In this document: positions 9,398-18,368 of the stretch, in pieces
Numbering within the stretch: the stretch's first letter is position 1
How the letters are laid out: each line of letters opens with the position of its first letter
From: Candidatus Scalindua sp.
GTDB taxonomy: Bacteria; Planctomycetota; Brocadiia; Brocadiales; Scalinduaceae
Length of the DNA stretch: 64,000 nucleotides
Assembly: GCA_031316155.1 (NCBI GenBank)
Contig: JALDRB010000010.1
Coordinates: 62,001 to 126,000, forward strand
Direction: 5' to 3'
Made by a program: the position numbers and the translations under genes
The notes under the pieces: model-generated
Database searches by the model: none
What the model saw: the letters and a program-made list of their open reading frames with translations, nothing else
What the model was told of the DNA's origin: nothing

Positions 9398-9440
9398 TAA
9401 GAGGCTGATCCCTTCAAGGGATTGGCCTCTTATTGTTATT
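9398..9440 (+). terminator. Probable terminator of the P460 gene
   Basis: Inverted repeat TAAGAGGC…GATCCC / GGGAT…GCCTCTTA (9398-9412 and 9418-9432), 15 bp with two mismatches and a 5-base loop, followed by the T-rich TTGTTATTAT. It lies about 200 bp after the P460 stop; nothing else is recognised in 9200-9626. Confidence 0.6.
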
Positions 9441-9626
9441 ATCTATTAAGCCCGTGTACCTGGTGGGATCAGAAATGATGCAAGAGAAGGGCTTTATAAT
9501 AATCGTATTAACCAGGGATCAATCTGTTGACATGCAATTGAACGATCTGTAACGGTACTCTCAGGAGAGAGGATCCAGCATGGTTAGTGTCTAAAATGAC
9601 AACGCTGTAACTAGCACCCGAATTAT

Positions 9627-9890
9627 TTATTGCATCAATTTTCTAAAGAAATCATCACAGTAACTGTGACTAATTTCTACTCCGATTGTATGGGATTGAA
9701 TGTATTCTTCTACGGATTTCCAATCTCCATGTTCATCAAATATTGGCGTTGTAATAATTTCGTGTACTATTTCACCTAAGTCGGTTTTATGCTTATGTAT
9801 TACTTTGGACCTTTCACCACTTTTGAATGTCTTGGCTACTGCGTAAACATGGCACTCCTGCCAGCAAGGGATTTTAGATTCAAGAAACAA
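9627..9890 (-). pseudogene. PAS-like sensor fragment
   Basis: 87 codons with no ATG (only a TTG at the 5' end). The text PCWQECHVYAVAKTFKSG, SKVIHKHK and EIITTPIFDEHGD follows the pattern of PAS/PAC segments in hybrid kinases (CPVxEAFxTG…VIHxH…ASPIFDxxGN). Only the second half of such a domain is present, without any kinase. It is read as a stranded fragment. It could instead be a small expressed protein, but the absent start and lack of a Shine-Dalgarno argue against that. Confidence 0.5.
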
Positions 9891-9925
9891 ATCGTGACAC
9901 TTAGTTGAATTTAGTTGTCAATTAC

Positions 9926-9955
9926 TTGACAGTCGCAAGAGATTTATTCTAATAT
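9926..9955 (+). promoter_or_regulatory. Sigma-70-type promoter of hicBA
   Basis: TTGACA at 9926-9931 and TAATAT at 9950-9955, with an 18-bp spacer, about 55 bp upstream of the hicB start codon and in the right orientation. Confidence 0.65.
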
Positions 9956-10009
9956 GCAAGGTTTTAGAATTTCTTCATGTAGCTTTTAAAGATTAAGGAG
10001 GAAATCACA

Positions 10010-10243
10010 ATGAGCAAAGAGAAAACATACAGATTTGCTGTGATTGTTGAACCATGTGAAGAGGGGGGGTACTTTGCTCAGTGTCCTGCCTTTCAGGGTT
10101 GTCATGTCGAGGGAGAAACATATGAAGAAACTATGTCTGAAATGAGGAAAACTATAAACGCCTTTATAGAAGACTACAAAAAGGATGAAGAGAAGATACC
10201 CGATGACGAATTTACTATAACCTCATTGAAGGTGGCGGTGTGA
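10010..10243 (+). CDS. hicB: HicB-family antitoxin
   Basis: 77 aa, the HicB partial RNase-H-like fold: YRFAVIVEPCEEGGYFAQCPAFQGCHVEGETYEE (shown here only as a landmark from residue 7) followed by a helix rich in Lys/Asp. HicB proteins bind and neutralise HicA mRNA interferases and often repress their own promoter. The C-terminal DNA-binding domain of longer HicB proteins is absent. A strong Shine-Dalgarno (AAGGAGG) precedes the ATG. Its stop overlaps the next start by four bases (GTGA), so the pair is translationally coupled. Confidence 0.85.
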   Translation: MSKEKTYRFAVIVEPCEEGGYFAQCPAFQGCHVEGETYEETMSEMRKTINAFIEDYKKDEEKIPDDEFTITSLKVAV

Positions 10244-10482
10244 CATCCAAGAGATTCCCTGCCGTTACTTCAAATGAGGTTGTGAAGGTTTTAGAGTCTA
10301 TAGGATTTCAATTTGTATGCCAGTTTGGAAACAGTCACGCTATTTACAAAAGGGCAGGTGATAGACGAAGAACCAATGTGCCTATACATTCAGGTAAAAT
10401 AATAAAACGTAAAACCTTAAAGGCTATTTTACATGATGCAGGACTGACAGTAGATCAATTTCGAGATTTAAAAGGTGAATAG
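10240..10482 (+). CDS. hicA: HicA-family mRNA interferase toxin
   Basis: 80 aa dsRBD-like toxin. The conserved catalytic-type histidine lies in GNSHAIYKR, followed by RRTNVPIHSGK and LKAILHDAGLTVDQF, the standard HicA C-terminus. It would cleave mRNA when the antitoxin is lost. GTG start at 10240 overlapping the hicB stop. Toxin-second order is the reverse of the common hicA-hicB arrangement but is well known in this family. Confidence 0.85.
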   Translation: MTSKRFPAVTSNEVVKVLESIGFQFVCQFGNSHAIYKRAGDRRRTNVPIHSGKIIKRKTLKAILHDAGLTVDQFRDLKGE

Positions 10483-10641
10483 TTAAATATTGCCTCTTCC
10501 ACATTACCCAAACCTCTTTATCGCAAGTTAGTATCAGGAAAACAGAATCACCAGCAACATCCCCTGGACAAACTTACACGCATATCTCCAGCCAGAAGTC
10601 ATCGAGCAAGCTGTTCATAGATATATTTCAGATGAGTTATA

Positions 10642-10715
10642 TGGGCGATACAGGACTCGAACCTGTGACCCCTTGCTTGTCGAGCAAGTGCTCTAGCCAA
10701 CTGAGCTAATCGCCC
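10642..10715 (-). tRNA. tRNA-Val(GAC)
   Basis: 74-nt cloverleaf on the minus strand: acceptor GGGCGAT/ATCGCCC, D-stem GCTC/GAGC, anticodon stem CTTGC/GCAAG, T-stem ACAGG/CCTGT with loop TTCGAGT, discriminator A. The anticodon loop is TCGACAA, giving anticodon GAC and, unusually, C at position 33 where nearly all tRNAs have U. CCA is not encoded. Confidence 0.93.
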
Positions 10716-10945
10716 ATCATGTTTTTCCTGAATCTTCTTCCAGCTGCAGATTTTAAATATTTCTCTTTTTTGCGAGCATCCACAAAAGTTGGGAAAGATT
10801 CTTCATATATAATGCTCCACGGCCTCTTTGCTTTTGTAGAAGTAACTCTTCCGAGATTGTGTTCTTTAATTATTTGTTTAACTTCGTTTCTCATACCGAT
10901 ATATTGTGGAAGTGTAAAATTATCAAAAACAATAAATAGTGTCAA
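10706..10945 (-). pseudogene. Degenerate GIY-YIG endonuclease domain
   Basis: 79 codons matching the second half of small stand-alone GIY-YIG proteins: IIKEHNLGRVTSTKAKRPW, IIYEESFPT, EKYLKSAAGRRFRKNMMG. The N-terminal part is altered: the GIY strand is replaced and the usual catalytic Arg before KEHN is not present (VKQIIKEHN). Its stop codon TAG lies inside the tRNA-Val gene, ten bases past that gene's 5' end. It is probably inactive. Confidence 0.6.
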
Positions 10946-11180
10946 GGGAATTCAAAGAGTGGAGGCTGTGAGTGATGTAGTGGTTAGTTGTGCCGAGGAG
11001 GGTTGGCATTACATGTCTCTATCTTCAAGTTAACAACAAAAAACTGGCTGCATTATTTATTCCTTTTCAAATAGAAGTTCGACGTTTTTTTTGCTTTCAA
11101 TGAATTACTCAGAAAGAGAGAGGGACAGAAAAGCATTGCAGGATGTATCACGGAAAGCTTTCCCATCTTACTAAGTGCAT

Positions 11181-11277
11181 GCATAGTCTTTCAGAATCAT
11201 GTTTCGTGTGCGTTAGCACATGCCCAAAATGGCGTTAAGCAAGAGACTTGCCCTGTAGAATAGATTAATTCAGGTCA
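11181..11277 (+). repeat. Interspersed repeat family A, copy 1 (longest)
   Basis: The first part (11181-11241, GCATAGTCTTTCAGAATCATG…) matches 30071-30131. The second part (11225-11277, CAAAATGGCGTTAAGCAAGA…CAGGTCA) matches 40752-40804 with about three differences in 53 bases. All three copies are intergenic. Confidence 0.7.
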
Positions 11278-11339
11278 TTAGTTGTGCTAAACCAAATGAG
11301 GAAAGTGTTTAACCTCAAACGTTCTCTTAGGTATTATTC

Positions 11340-11400
11340 AACAGGGCATGGATGCCGTTGTAGCAATTTTGAAAGAGTTGTGCAGGATGCATAACTCGAT
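11340..11400 (+). repeat. Diverged copy of the hairpin repeat found upstream of dapB
   Basis: GCCGTTGTAGCAATTTTGAA and the following bases match 21398-21455 at roughly 80%. The left hairpin arm has decayed here, leaving only a short GCAT/ATGC stem. Confidence 0.55.
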
Positions 11401-11680
11401 AAAGATAAAAAAATGTTGTAAAAAGTAACATTTTACTTGATAATAAGACCTTTTATATTCCAGCCTGTCCGAACACTCGTCTGAATAATGTTTTTCGGGC
11501 AAGAACCTGTTTTGATCTTGAGGGACACAGCTTTCTTATTTTGCCCGTTCCTGCCAGAATAGATTCTTGGTTTGGAAAACGGACCTGCATGAAGGTAAGT
11601 GCCAGTCAGATTACCCGGCGTGTTCTCCGATGGATTTTACAGGTCATATATATTTGCTTTATTTCAGTTAGAGGAAACGA

Positions 11681-11822
11681 TATATACTAAAACCGATTTG
11701 GTTTACGGTTTTACTGGAAACCAAATCTTGGTGAGGGTATCCCCGGACAAAAGGCGCCGAGGACTTTACTCGCTCAATTTTATCTCGGATTTAATCCGAA
11801 AACCATTACGAGATGAGTATAT
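11681..11822 (+). repeat. 142-bp interspersed element, copy R1
   Basis: TATATACTAAAACCGATTTG… to …GATGAGTATAT. The ends form a short inverted repeat (ATACT/AGTAT). Inside are GATTTGGTTT/AAACCAAATC (10-bp stem), the competing AAAACCG/CGGTTTT, CCGG/CCGG around GGCGCC, and TCGGAT/ATCCGA inside ATCTCG/CGAGAT. Same-strand copy R2 at 21131 and opposite-strand copies R3 at 30539 and R4 at 62161 are about 85-93% alike by eye. It lies 110 bp upstream of nadA, same orientation. Confidence 0.92.
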
Positions 11823-11932
11823 TTCGATTCGTAATACAATATACAAGTATAATGGGTATTTAAGATATTTGATAGACATAGAATTTCTGTGATGTTTGAT
11901 TTGGTGGTAAACTTATTATAAGGAGTAGGAGA

Positions 11933-12841
11933 TTGACAGATCCTGTCGTTGAAAGGATTTTTGAGTTAAAGAAGAAACATAACGCAATTATTTTGGCACA
12001 CAATTATCAACGAGGTGAGATTCAGGATGTGGCAGACTATGTGGGAGACTCTCTGGGCCTTTCTCAGCAGGCAGCGAAGACAGACGCTGAGTTAATCGTC
12101 TTTTGTGGTGTACACTTTATGGCAGAGACAGCGGCGATGTTATGCCCTGAGAAAACCGTTATTATGCCTGACGAAAATGCAGGATGCCCGATGGCTTCGA
12201 TGATAACGGCGAGAGAGCTACGGGAAAAAAAGAAACTTTATCCCAATGTTAAGGTAGTGTGTTACGTTAACAGTACTGCAGCCGTTAAAGCGGAGAGCGA
12301 TATATGCTGCACATCGGCAAATGCTAAAAAAATTGTAGCATCCATTCCGGAAAACGAAGAGATATTGTTTGTTCCTGATAAAAGCTTGGGAGCATACGTA
12401 TCGTCTTGCCTGAATCGAAAGATGATTTTCTGGGAAGGGTATTGCCCTTCACATCACCGGATCCTTGCCGATCAGATAGTGAAACTTAAATCAGAGCATC
12501 CTGATGCAAAGATCGTTGTTCATCCTGAGTGTACTTCCGATGTGATTGCTTTAGCCGACCATGTTGCAAGTACAACCGGGATAATTAAGTATGCAAGCGG
12601 CAATCATTCAAAAGAATACATTGTTGGCACAGAAATTGGTATTCTACACCGTTTGCGGCAAGAAAACCCTGAGAAGATCTTTATTCCTGTTACTCCTTTG
12701 TCTGATTGTCCTAACATGAAGTTAAATACCCTGGAAAAAGTAATGTGGTCACTGGAAGATCTTCAATATGTTGTTACGGTTCCGGAAGAGATAGCCGTCA
12801 AGGCCAGGAAGGCAATACAGAGAATGTTGGATTTGTCTTGA
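11933..12841 (+). CDS. nadA: Quinolinate synthase A
   Basis: Condenses iminoaspartate with dihydroxyacetone phosphate to quinolinate for de novo NAD synthesis, using a [4Fe-4S] cluster. Visible landmarks are ILAHNYQRGEIQDVADYVGD at the N-terminus, VFCGVHFMAETA (first cluster Cys), CYVNSTAAVKAESDICCTSA (second) and VHPECTSDV. 302 aa, the normal short form. TTG start at 11933 behind a very strong AAGGAGTAGGAG. nadB and nadC are not nearby. Element R1 lies between it and any distant promoter. Confidence 0.95.
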   Translation: MTDPVVERIFELKKKHNAIILAHNYQRGEIQDVADYVGDSLGLSQQAAKTDAELIVFCGVHFMAETAAMLCPEKTVIMPDENAGCPMASMITARELREKKKLYPNVKVVCYVNSTAAVKAESDICCTSANAKKIVASIPENEEILFVPDKSLGAYVSSCLNRKMIFWEGYCPSHHRILADQIVKLKSEHPDAKIVVHPECTSDVIALADHVASTTGIIKYASGNHSKEYIVGTEIGILHRLRQENPEKIFIPVTPLSDCPNMKLNTLEKVMWSLEDLQYVVTVPEEIAVKARKAIQRMLDLS

Positions 12842-12849
12842 TAGTTGAT

Positions 12850-13273
12850 AGTTCGGAGTTTGGAGTAAAAAAAGTGAGCTATGACAGATTTGATTTTGAG
12901 GATTTGAAAGTTTACCAGAAGTCATTGGATTATGTTGACTTTGTGTATGAGATTACAAATAAATTTCCTAAAGAAGAAATCTTCTCTTTAGCTAATCAAT
13001 TTAGAAGAGCTTCAGTATCTGTTTGTTTTAATATTGCAGAAGGTAGTGGCGGAAGCAAGGCAGAATTTAATCAGTTCCTTAAAATAGCAAGAAGATCTGT
13101 AAGGGAATGTGTTGCCGTAATTGAGATTTCATACAGGCAAGCATTTGTCAGTTCTGAAGTTAATAAACAATCACGAAAATTTTGCATAGAGCTTTCAAAG
13201 ATGTTAAGCGGGCTAATGAAGTCTTTAAAAAACTAGAAAACTTGCAATATCTCCGAACACCAAACTCCGAACT
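12850..13273. repeat. Inverted repeat flanking the four-helix-bundle gene
   Basis: AGTTCGGAGTTTGG at 12850-12863 and its exact complement CCAAACTCCGAACT at 13260-13273, a perfect 14-bp pair enclosing the gene at 12874-13236. The right side also contains a second nearby CTCCGAAC (13251-13258). Confidence 0.8.
12874..13236 (+). CDS. Four-helix-bundle protein, IVS/S23-like family
   Basis: 120 aa, all helical. DLKVYQKSLDYVDFVYEIT, then FPKEEIFSLANQFRRASVSV, NIAEGSGG and FNQFLKIARRSVRECVAVIE are the standard signatures of the family first described from 23S rRNA intervening sequences and related to DGR accessory protein Avd. Family molecular function is uncertain. GTG start at 12874 with GGAG eight bases upstream. 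It begins 32 bp after nadA and ends 40 bp before uvrA (opposite strand), neatly enclosed by a 14-bp inverted repeat, which suggests it arrived as a unit. Confidence 0.85.
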   Translation: MSYDRFDFEDLKVYQKSLDYVDFVYEITNKFPKEEIFSLANQFRRASVSVCFNIAEGSGGSKAEFNQFLKIARRSVRECVAVIEISYRQAFVSSEVNKQSRKFCIELSKMLSGLMKSLKN

Positions 13274-13275
13274 CT

Positions 13276-16172
13276 TCAAGATGAAAGATATTTTTTAAGA
13301 TATTTCCCCGTATACGAATTCTTTAATTTGGCAATGTCTCCTGGTGTACCGCATCCTACTACATAACCACCTTTATCTCCACCCTCGGGGCCAAGGTCGA
13401 TGATGTAGTCCGCACATTTTATTACATCAAGGTTGTGCTCAATTACTATTATGGAGTGTCCGTTACTTATGAGTTTCTGGAAACAGTCAAGCAGTTTCCG
13501 TATATCATCGAAATGTAAACCTGTTGTCGGTTCATCAAAGATAAAGAGCATTTCTTCTCCTTTACCCCTTGCCATATGCATTGCTAATTTAAGCCGCTGT
13601 GCCTCTCCGCCAGAAAGGGTAGTCGCTGCCTGTCCTAATTTCAGGTAACCCAAGCCGGTATCATCAAGATATTGTAATCCTTTTTTTATTTCTGACAGAG
13701 ATCTTGTCAGGCTCGTCTGCTTTCTGGTGGAAACGGAATGGGGGAATCGCGGTGTGAAGAATTCCATTGCGTCACTAACGGTCATATCCAAAACTTCACA
13801 GATATTTTTCTGTTTATAGTAAATCTGCAGTATATCTTTTCTGAAGCGCTTCCCCTGGCATTGATCGCATGTTACATAAATATCGGCGAGAAACTGCATG
13901 TCCACTTTTATATAACCGCAACCTTCACAATGATCACATCTGCCACCCTTGACATTAAAAGAAAAAGATCCTGGAGTAAGATCATAGAGTTCAGCTTCCC
14001 TGGTTGAGGCGAATATCTTTCTTATAGAATCAAAGACCTTCACGTATGTTACCGGATTTGATCTGGGAGTTCTTCCAATGGGCGATTGATCTACCAGTAT
14101 TACATTATCAATGTGACCATGAATGGTTATTTTCTTATGTTTCCCGACAAACCCATGATATGCCCCAATTTTTCTTTTGATAGCGCCATACAGTGTGTCT
14201 TGTATGAGTGTACTTTTCCCTGAACCTGAAACTCCGGTGACACACGTAAATGTCTTGAGAGGGAAACGTATATCTATACTTTTCAGGTTGTTTTCTGATG
14301 CCCCTTTAATGGTAATATTTTCGAAAGATCTCTCTCTCCTGAGGAAAGGAGGTGCAATCTTTTTCTTTCCTCCTAAGTATTGAACTGTCAGTGAACGGTT
14401 GTTGTCGGGTATGTCTGTGGTTCTCCCCATGTATACAATAACTCCGCCGTTATCCCCGGCTCCTGGACCCAAATCGATAAGTGAGTCACAAGATTGGATT
14501 ATTTCTCTATCATGTTCTACAACCAAAACAGTATTACCAATATCTCGCAGCTCTTTGAGAATTTTGATGAGACGTTTGGTATCACGGGCGTGCAATCCAA
14601 TACTTGGTTCGTCTAATATATAGAGGGTATTAACCAGTGATGCGCCCAATGAAGTAGTCAGGTTTACCCGTTGAGCCTCTCCTCCGGATAATGTACGGGT
14701 CATACGATTCAGGGTTAAATAACCCAACCCAACTTTTACCATGTATCCAAGCCTTTTTTTTATTTCAAGCAATATAAGCCGTGCCACATCCGTCTCAAAT
14801 CTTGTGAGTTTCAGTCCCAGGAAAAGGTCGTACGCTTCATCTATGGTCATTCTGCATATGTCTGATATCGTATGCTGGTATACCTTTACACAATGAGCCG
14901 AAGGATTCAGCCTCGAACCGTTACATTCAGTGCATACGGTATATGCCCTGTATTTACTGAGAAAGACTCTTACATGCATCTTGTATTTCTTCTTCTCCAG
15001 TTTTTCGAAAAACTCTTTAATGCCCCAGAAGTCTTTTGTCCCTTCCATGATTACGTTTATCTGATCTTTCGTCAGTTTGTTGAAGGGTGTATCAAGAGGG
15101 AGGTGATACTTCGATGCAGTTGATTGTAACTCCTCAAGCAACCCTGAATAAGCAGGTGAATTCCAGGGAGCTATGGTTCCTTCATTAATAGTTTTTTTTT
15201 TGTCGGGAATCACCAGATCAAAATCAATATCAATGGTATGTCCAAATCCCTGGCATCTCTGACAGGCACCGAGCGGGTTATTAAAAGAAAACAGGTGAGG
15301 TGTTGGAGTCGTAAATTCTCTATTGCAGCCATTACAACGAAAAAACTGCTGAAAGATAATTCAGTCCATTCAACATTATCTATAAGGGAACTCTTGTAAG
15401 GTATTTGACGGATAATGGTGCTGTTATGTTTATTAGGTTGGGATTGACCAGGGGCCATCAGAAAGAGTATCTGTAAATACCCGTGTCCGAGCCGGTATGC
15501 TGTATCAAGGCTATCTACCAGACGCACCTTAATCTTTTTCCCGTTACCAGTCTGTCAACAATGCCTGCAACTGACGTAAACTGGTGTATATCGAGGCTTG
15601 TTGATGATTGAGCAATGTCTATGATGGTATTATCGGCGAGAATTCTGATAATACCCCGTTCCCGTAACGCTGCAAGTTGCATGTTGCTGGATATCCTTTT
15701 ACTTATTGATATAGGAAACGTGATAAGGAACCGTATGTCCTCAGAAAAAGACAGGACAAAGTCTGAAATCTGGGATATTGTGTCATTTCTGACCTCTTTC
15801 CGCACTTATCACAGAAGGTTTTGCCTATACGTGTAAAGAGAAGTCGCAGATAATCATTTATTTCAGTTGCGGTTCCTACGGTTGAGCGTCTATTCTTTAC
15901 AGAATTCTTTGTTCAATTGCAATAGCAGGAGGAATCCCCTCAATGTGGTCTATGTCTGGCTTATCGATTCTTTCAAGGAATTGACGGGCATAAGCGGAAA
16001 AAGATTCCACATATCTTCGTTGACCTTCAGCGTACAGGGTATCAAATGCTAAACTTGATTTACCGGAACCACTGACACCCGTGATGACGACAAGTTCCCG
16101 TAAAGGGATTTGAACGTTTATGTTCTTTAAATTGTGTACTCGAATACCTCGAGCAACGATAAATTTTCTCAA
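13276..16172 (-). pseudogene. uvrA: Excinuclease ABC subunit A, four frameshifts in the N-terminal third
   Basis: Damage-recognition ATPase of nucleotide excision repair. The C-terminal 645 codons (13276-15213) are intact, with two ABC signatures (LSGGEAQRVNL, LSGGEAQRLKLAMHMARG) and Walker [10 protein letters not shown]. The N-terminal part (Walker [20 protein letters not shown] start at 16172) is split by four apparent one-base losses, near 15896, 15797, 15535 and 15352. Restoring one base in each run gives the expected continuous protein, including the zinc-finger pairs CDKCG and CNGCN/CQRCQ. All are in A/T runs, as in clpB and glgP, so sequence error is at least as likely as a dead gene. 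Confidence 0.9.
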
Positions 16173-16221
16173 TTTTAGCTCTTTGCTTCATTTTCGCCAG
16201 AGTTATGTTGCGTGATTCTGG

Positions 16222-18132
16222 TTATCCTGATAATTGACGGGTGGTGCTAGGGTAGTGTCCAAACTGTATCTTATACAATCCCCCATATTCACCCTCTTTT
16301 TTTATGAGTTCATCATGTGTACCTACTTCAACAATTCTACCTTTTTTCAGAACAACTATTCTATCAGCGTGACGTATGGTAGACAAGCGATGTGCGATAA
16401 CAAAAGTAGTCTTTCCTTTCATTAAATTGTCAAGGGCTTCCTGGACAAGTCTCTCGGACTCAGAGTCGAGAGAAGAGGTGGCTTCGTCTAAAATTAAAAT
16501 AGGCGCATTTTTTAGTATAGCCCGAGCAATAGTTACCCGTTGTTTTTCTCCACCGGATAGTTTTATTCCCTGTTCACCCACTATGGTGTCGTATCCGTTC
16601 GGAAGGCTCATAATAAAATCGTGGATATTGGCAGCTTTTGCGGCATCGATTATCTCTTCACGAGTTGCGTCTTTTCTCCCGCAAAGAATGTTTTCAGCAA
16701 AACTTCTATTAAAGAGGAATGATTGCTGGGCAACGATTGAAATTTGGTCTAGAAGTGAATCACGTTTTATTTGGCGAATATCTATATTACTGATTTCAAT
16801 AGATCCGCTTAATGTGTCGTAAAAGCGGGGTATGAGGTCAAGCAAGGTGGACTTGCCAGCTCCACTCTTACCCACTATCGCAATAAGCTCTCCTTTCTTA
16901 ACGAAAAGATTGATGTCATTAAGAACCAACTCTCTATCATACGCAAAACTAACACCCTTAAATGCTATGCCTTTTTCTATCTCTTTTAAATCTACGGCAT
17001 CCGGATGATCCGTGATGGAGGGTTTCTGATCCAGCAACTCAAAAATACGGGTTGCTCCGGCCAAAGATTCCTGAAGATTGCCATAGCATTTTGCCAACTT
17101 TCTTATTGAAGTGAGAATCATAAAGCCCATAACGGTGACGAATCCGCCAAGTTCACCAGGCGTAATCTGTTTTGTCGTAATAATATATCCTCCAAATATA
17201 ATAATTACGGCTAATCCGAGAGAATAGATAAATTCAGTCGTACTGGAGTTCATGGCCTTTGCCTTGACAGTTTTCATCATCTTTTTGAAGTATCTGGAGT
17301 TTATCTTTTTGAATTCTGCACTCTCTACCTTTTCCATTTTGAATGCCTTAACGATTCTTATGCCGGTAAACATCTCTTTCATCGTATCGGTTAACTCACC
17401 CAGATGTTCGAGGCTTCTCATGCCGTGTTTCTTTATTTTTCTGCCAAATATCAGTACCGGCACTATGATAACGGGAAATACAATAAAGGTTAAAAGCGAC
17501 AGTTTCCAACTGAAATAGAAGGCGAGCACAAATCCGAACATCAGGCGCATCGGATAAAAGATAATATTATCAAAGAGCATCGAAAGACCATACTGGGTGG
17601 CATAAATGTCGTTGGTTAACCGGGAGATCAGATCACCGGTTTTCCTATTCTCAAAATAACTCAGTGATTGAGGAAGGAGGTGTTCACATAATTGATTGCG
17701 GATATCAACAAGGACGCTCCACATAACTCGGCTCTTCAGATACTGCTGTAAAAAATCGAAAACAAAGATAAAGGGAGCTAAAACGGCAGCGATAATACCG
17801 ATGAACGTAAATGAACTGGTCATTTTTTTAGACCATGCATTCCACTTTGAAACAAACGTTGTATCCTTTATCTTACGAACGGTCTTGCCTCTCAGGCTGA
17901 GTAAAGAATACTTTGTGTTATCTTGACGATTGGTGCCATAATGGTCAAATGAAGATCCAATAGTTTCTCCCTTTGTCAAACAGTCTATGACTGGCTTGAT
18001 CAAAGCCAACTGGATTCCGCTTATAAGGGTAAATGTGCCCATACAGATGAGCGTCAATGCTGCCATTTTCCAGTGAGGTCTTGCGTATGAGAACAACCTG
18101 GCACAATCTTTAACCATATTGTTTTTTTTCAT
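16222..18132 (-). CDS. msbA: ABC transporter, MsbA-type lipid flippase
   Basis: Half-transporter of 636 aa with a six-helix type IV exporter domain (about residues 20-370) and an NBD with Walker A GKSGAGKST, signature LSGGEKQRVTIARAIL, Walker B LILDEATSSLD and H-loop VIAHRLSTIRHA. It would flip lipid A-core or another lipid across the inner membrane. A roughly 40-residue insertion after TM1 (about 55-100), rich in Arg/Lys and Thr, is longer than in E. coli MsbA. It is divergent from the LptF-type gene at 18369, fitting a shared LPS-export role; a general multidrug exporter is the alternative. Confidence 0.83.
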   Translation of the reverse strand: MKKNNMVKDCARLFSYARPHWKMAALTLICMGTFTLISGIQLALIKPVIDCLTKGETIGSSFDHYGTNRQDNTKYSLLSLRGKTVRKIKDTTFVSKWNAWSKKMTSSFTFIGIIAAVLAPFIFVFDFLQQYLKSRVMWSVLVDIRNQLCEHLLPQSLSYFENRKTGDLISRLTNDIYATQYGLSMLFDNIIFYPMRLMFGFVLAFYFSWKLSLLTFIVFPVIIVPVLIFGRKIKKHGMRSLEHLGELTDTMKEMFTGIRIVKAFKMEKVESAEFKKINSRYFKKMMKTVKAKAMNSSTTEFIYSLGLAVIIIFGGYIITTKQITPGELGGFVTVMGFMILTSIRKLAKCYGNLQESLAGATRIFELLDQKPSITDHPDAVDLKEIEKGIAFKGVSFAYDRELVLNDINLFVKKGELIAIVGKSGAGKSTLLDLIPRFYDTLSGSIEISNIDIRQIKRDSLLDQISIVAQQSFLFNRSFAENILCGRKDATREEIIDAAKAANIHDFIMSLPNGYDTIVGEQGIKLSGGEKQRVTIARAILKNAPILILDEATSSLDSESERLVQEALDNLMKGKTTFVIAHRLSTIRHADRIVVLKKGRIVEVGTHDELIKKEGEYGGLYKIQFGHYPSTTRQLSG

Positions 18133-18368
18133 CAGAATGAGCCTGTTTAAACAAAGGTGAATTCAAGACTTATAAAAATACCAAAACGATGTTATCACGA
18201 CAGGGAGATTTGTCAACAAAAAGCTTTTTTCCTGCTTTTGATACATCCCTTTGTCTGTCGAATCAGAGAATTATTATTGACCTATCTGAATCAAGATAGG
18301 TATAATCATATTATAATACTATAATATATAAGTGCTTACATGCATTTTTATTCCTTAGGGCTTATCGC

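Larger units (their letters stand above)
10946..11680. other. Gene-poor repeat-rich interval
   Basis: No gene is supported across this 735-bp stretch. It holds copy 1 of repeat family A (11181-11277), a diverged hairpin repeat (11340-11400) also found upstream of dapB, and a GC-richer patch around 11461-11520. Element R1 follows directly. Confidence 0.5.

Noticed and set aside
11599-11892. 97-codon frame upstream of nadA
   Set aside because: It runs through element R1 and its flanks; the flanking residues have no counterpart in other copies and there is no Shine-Dalgarno.
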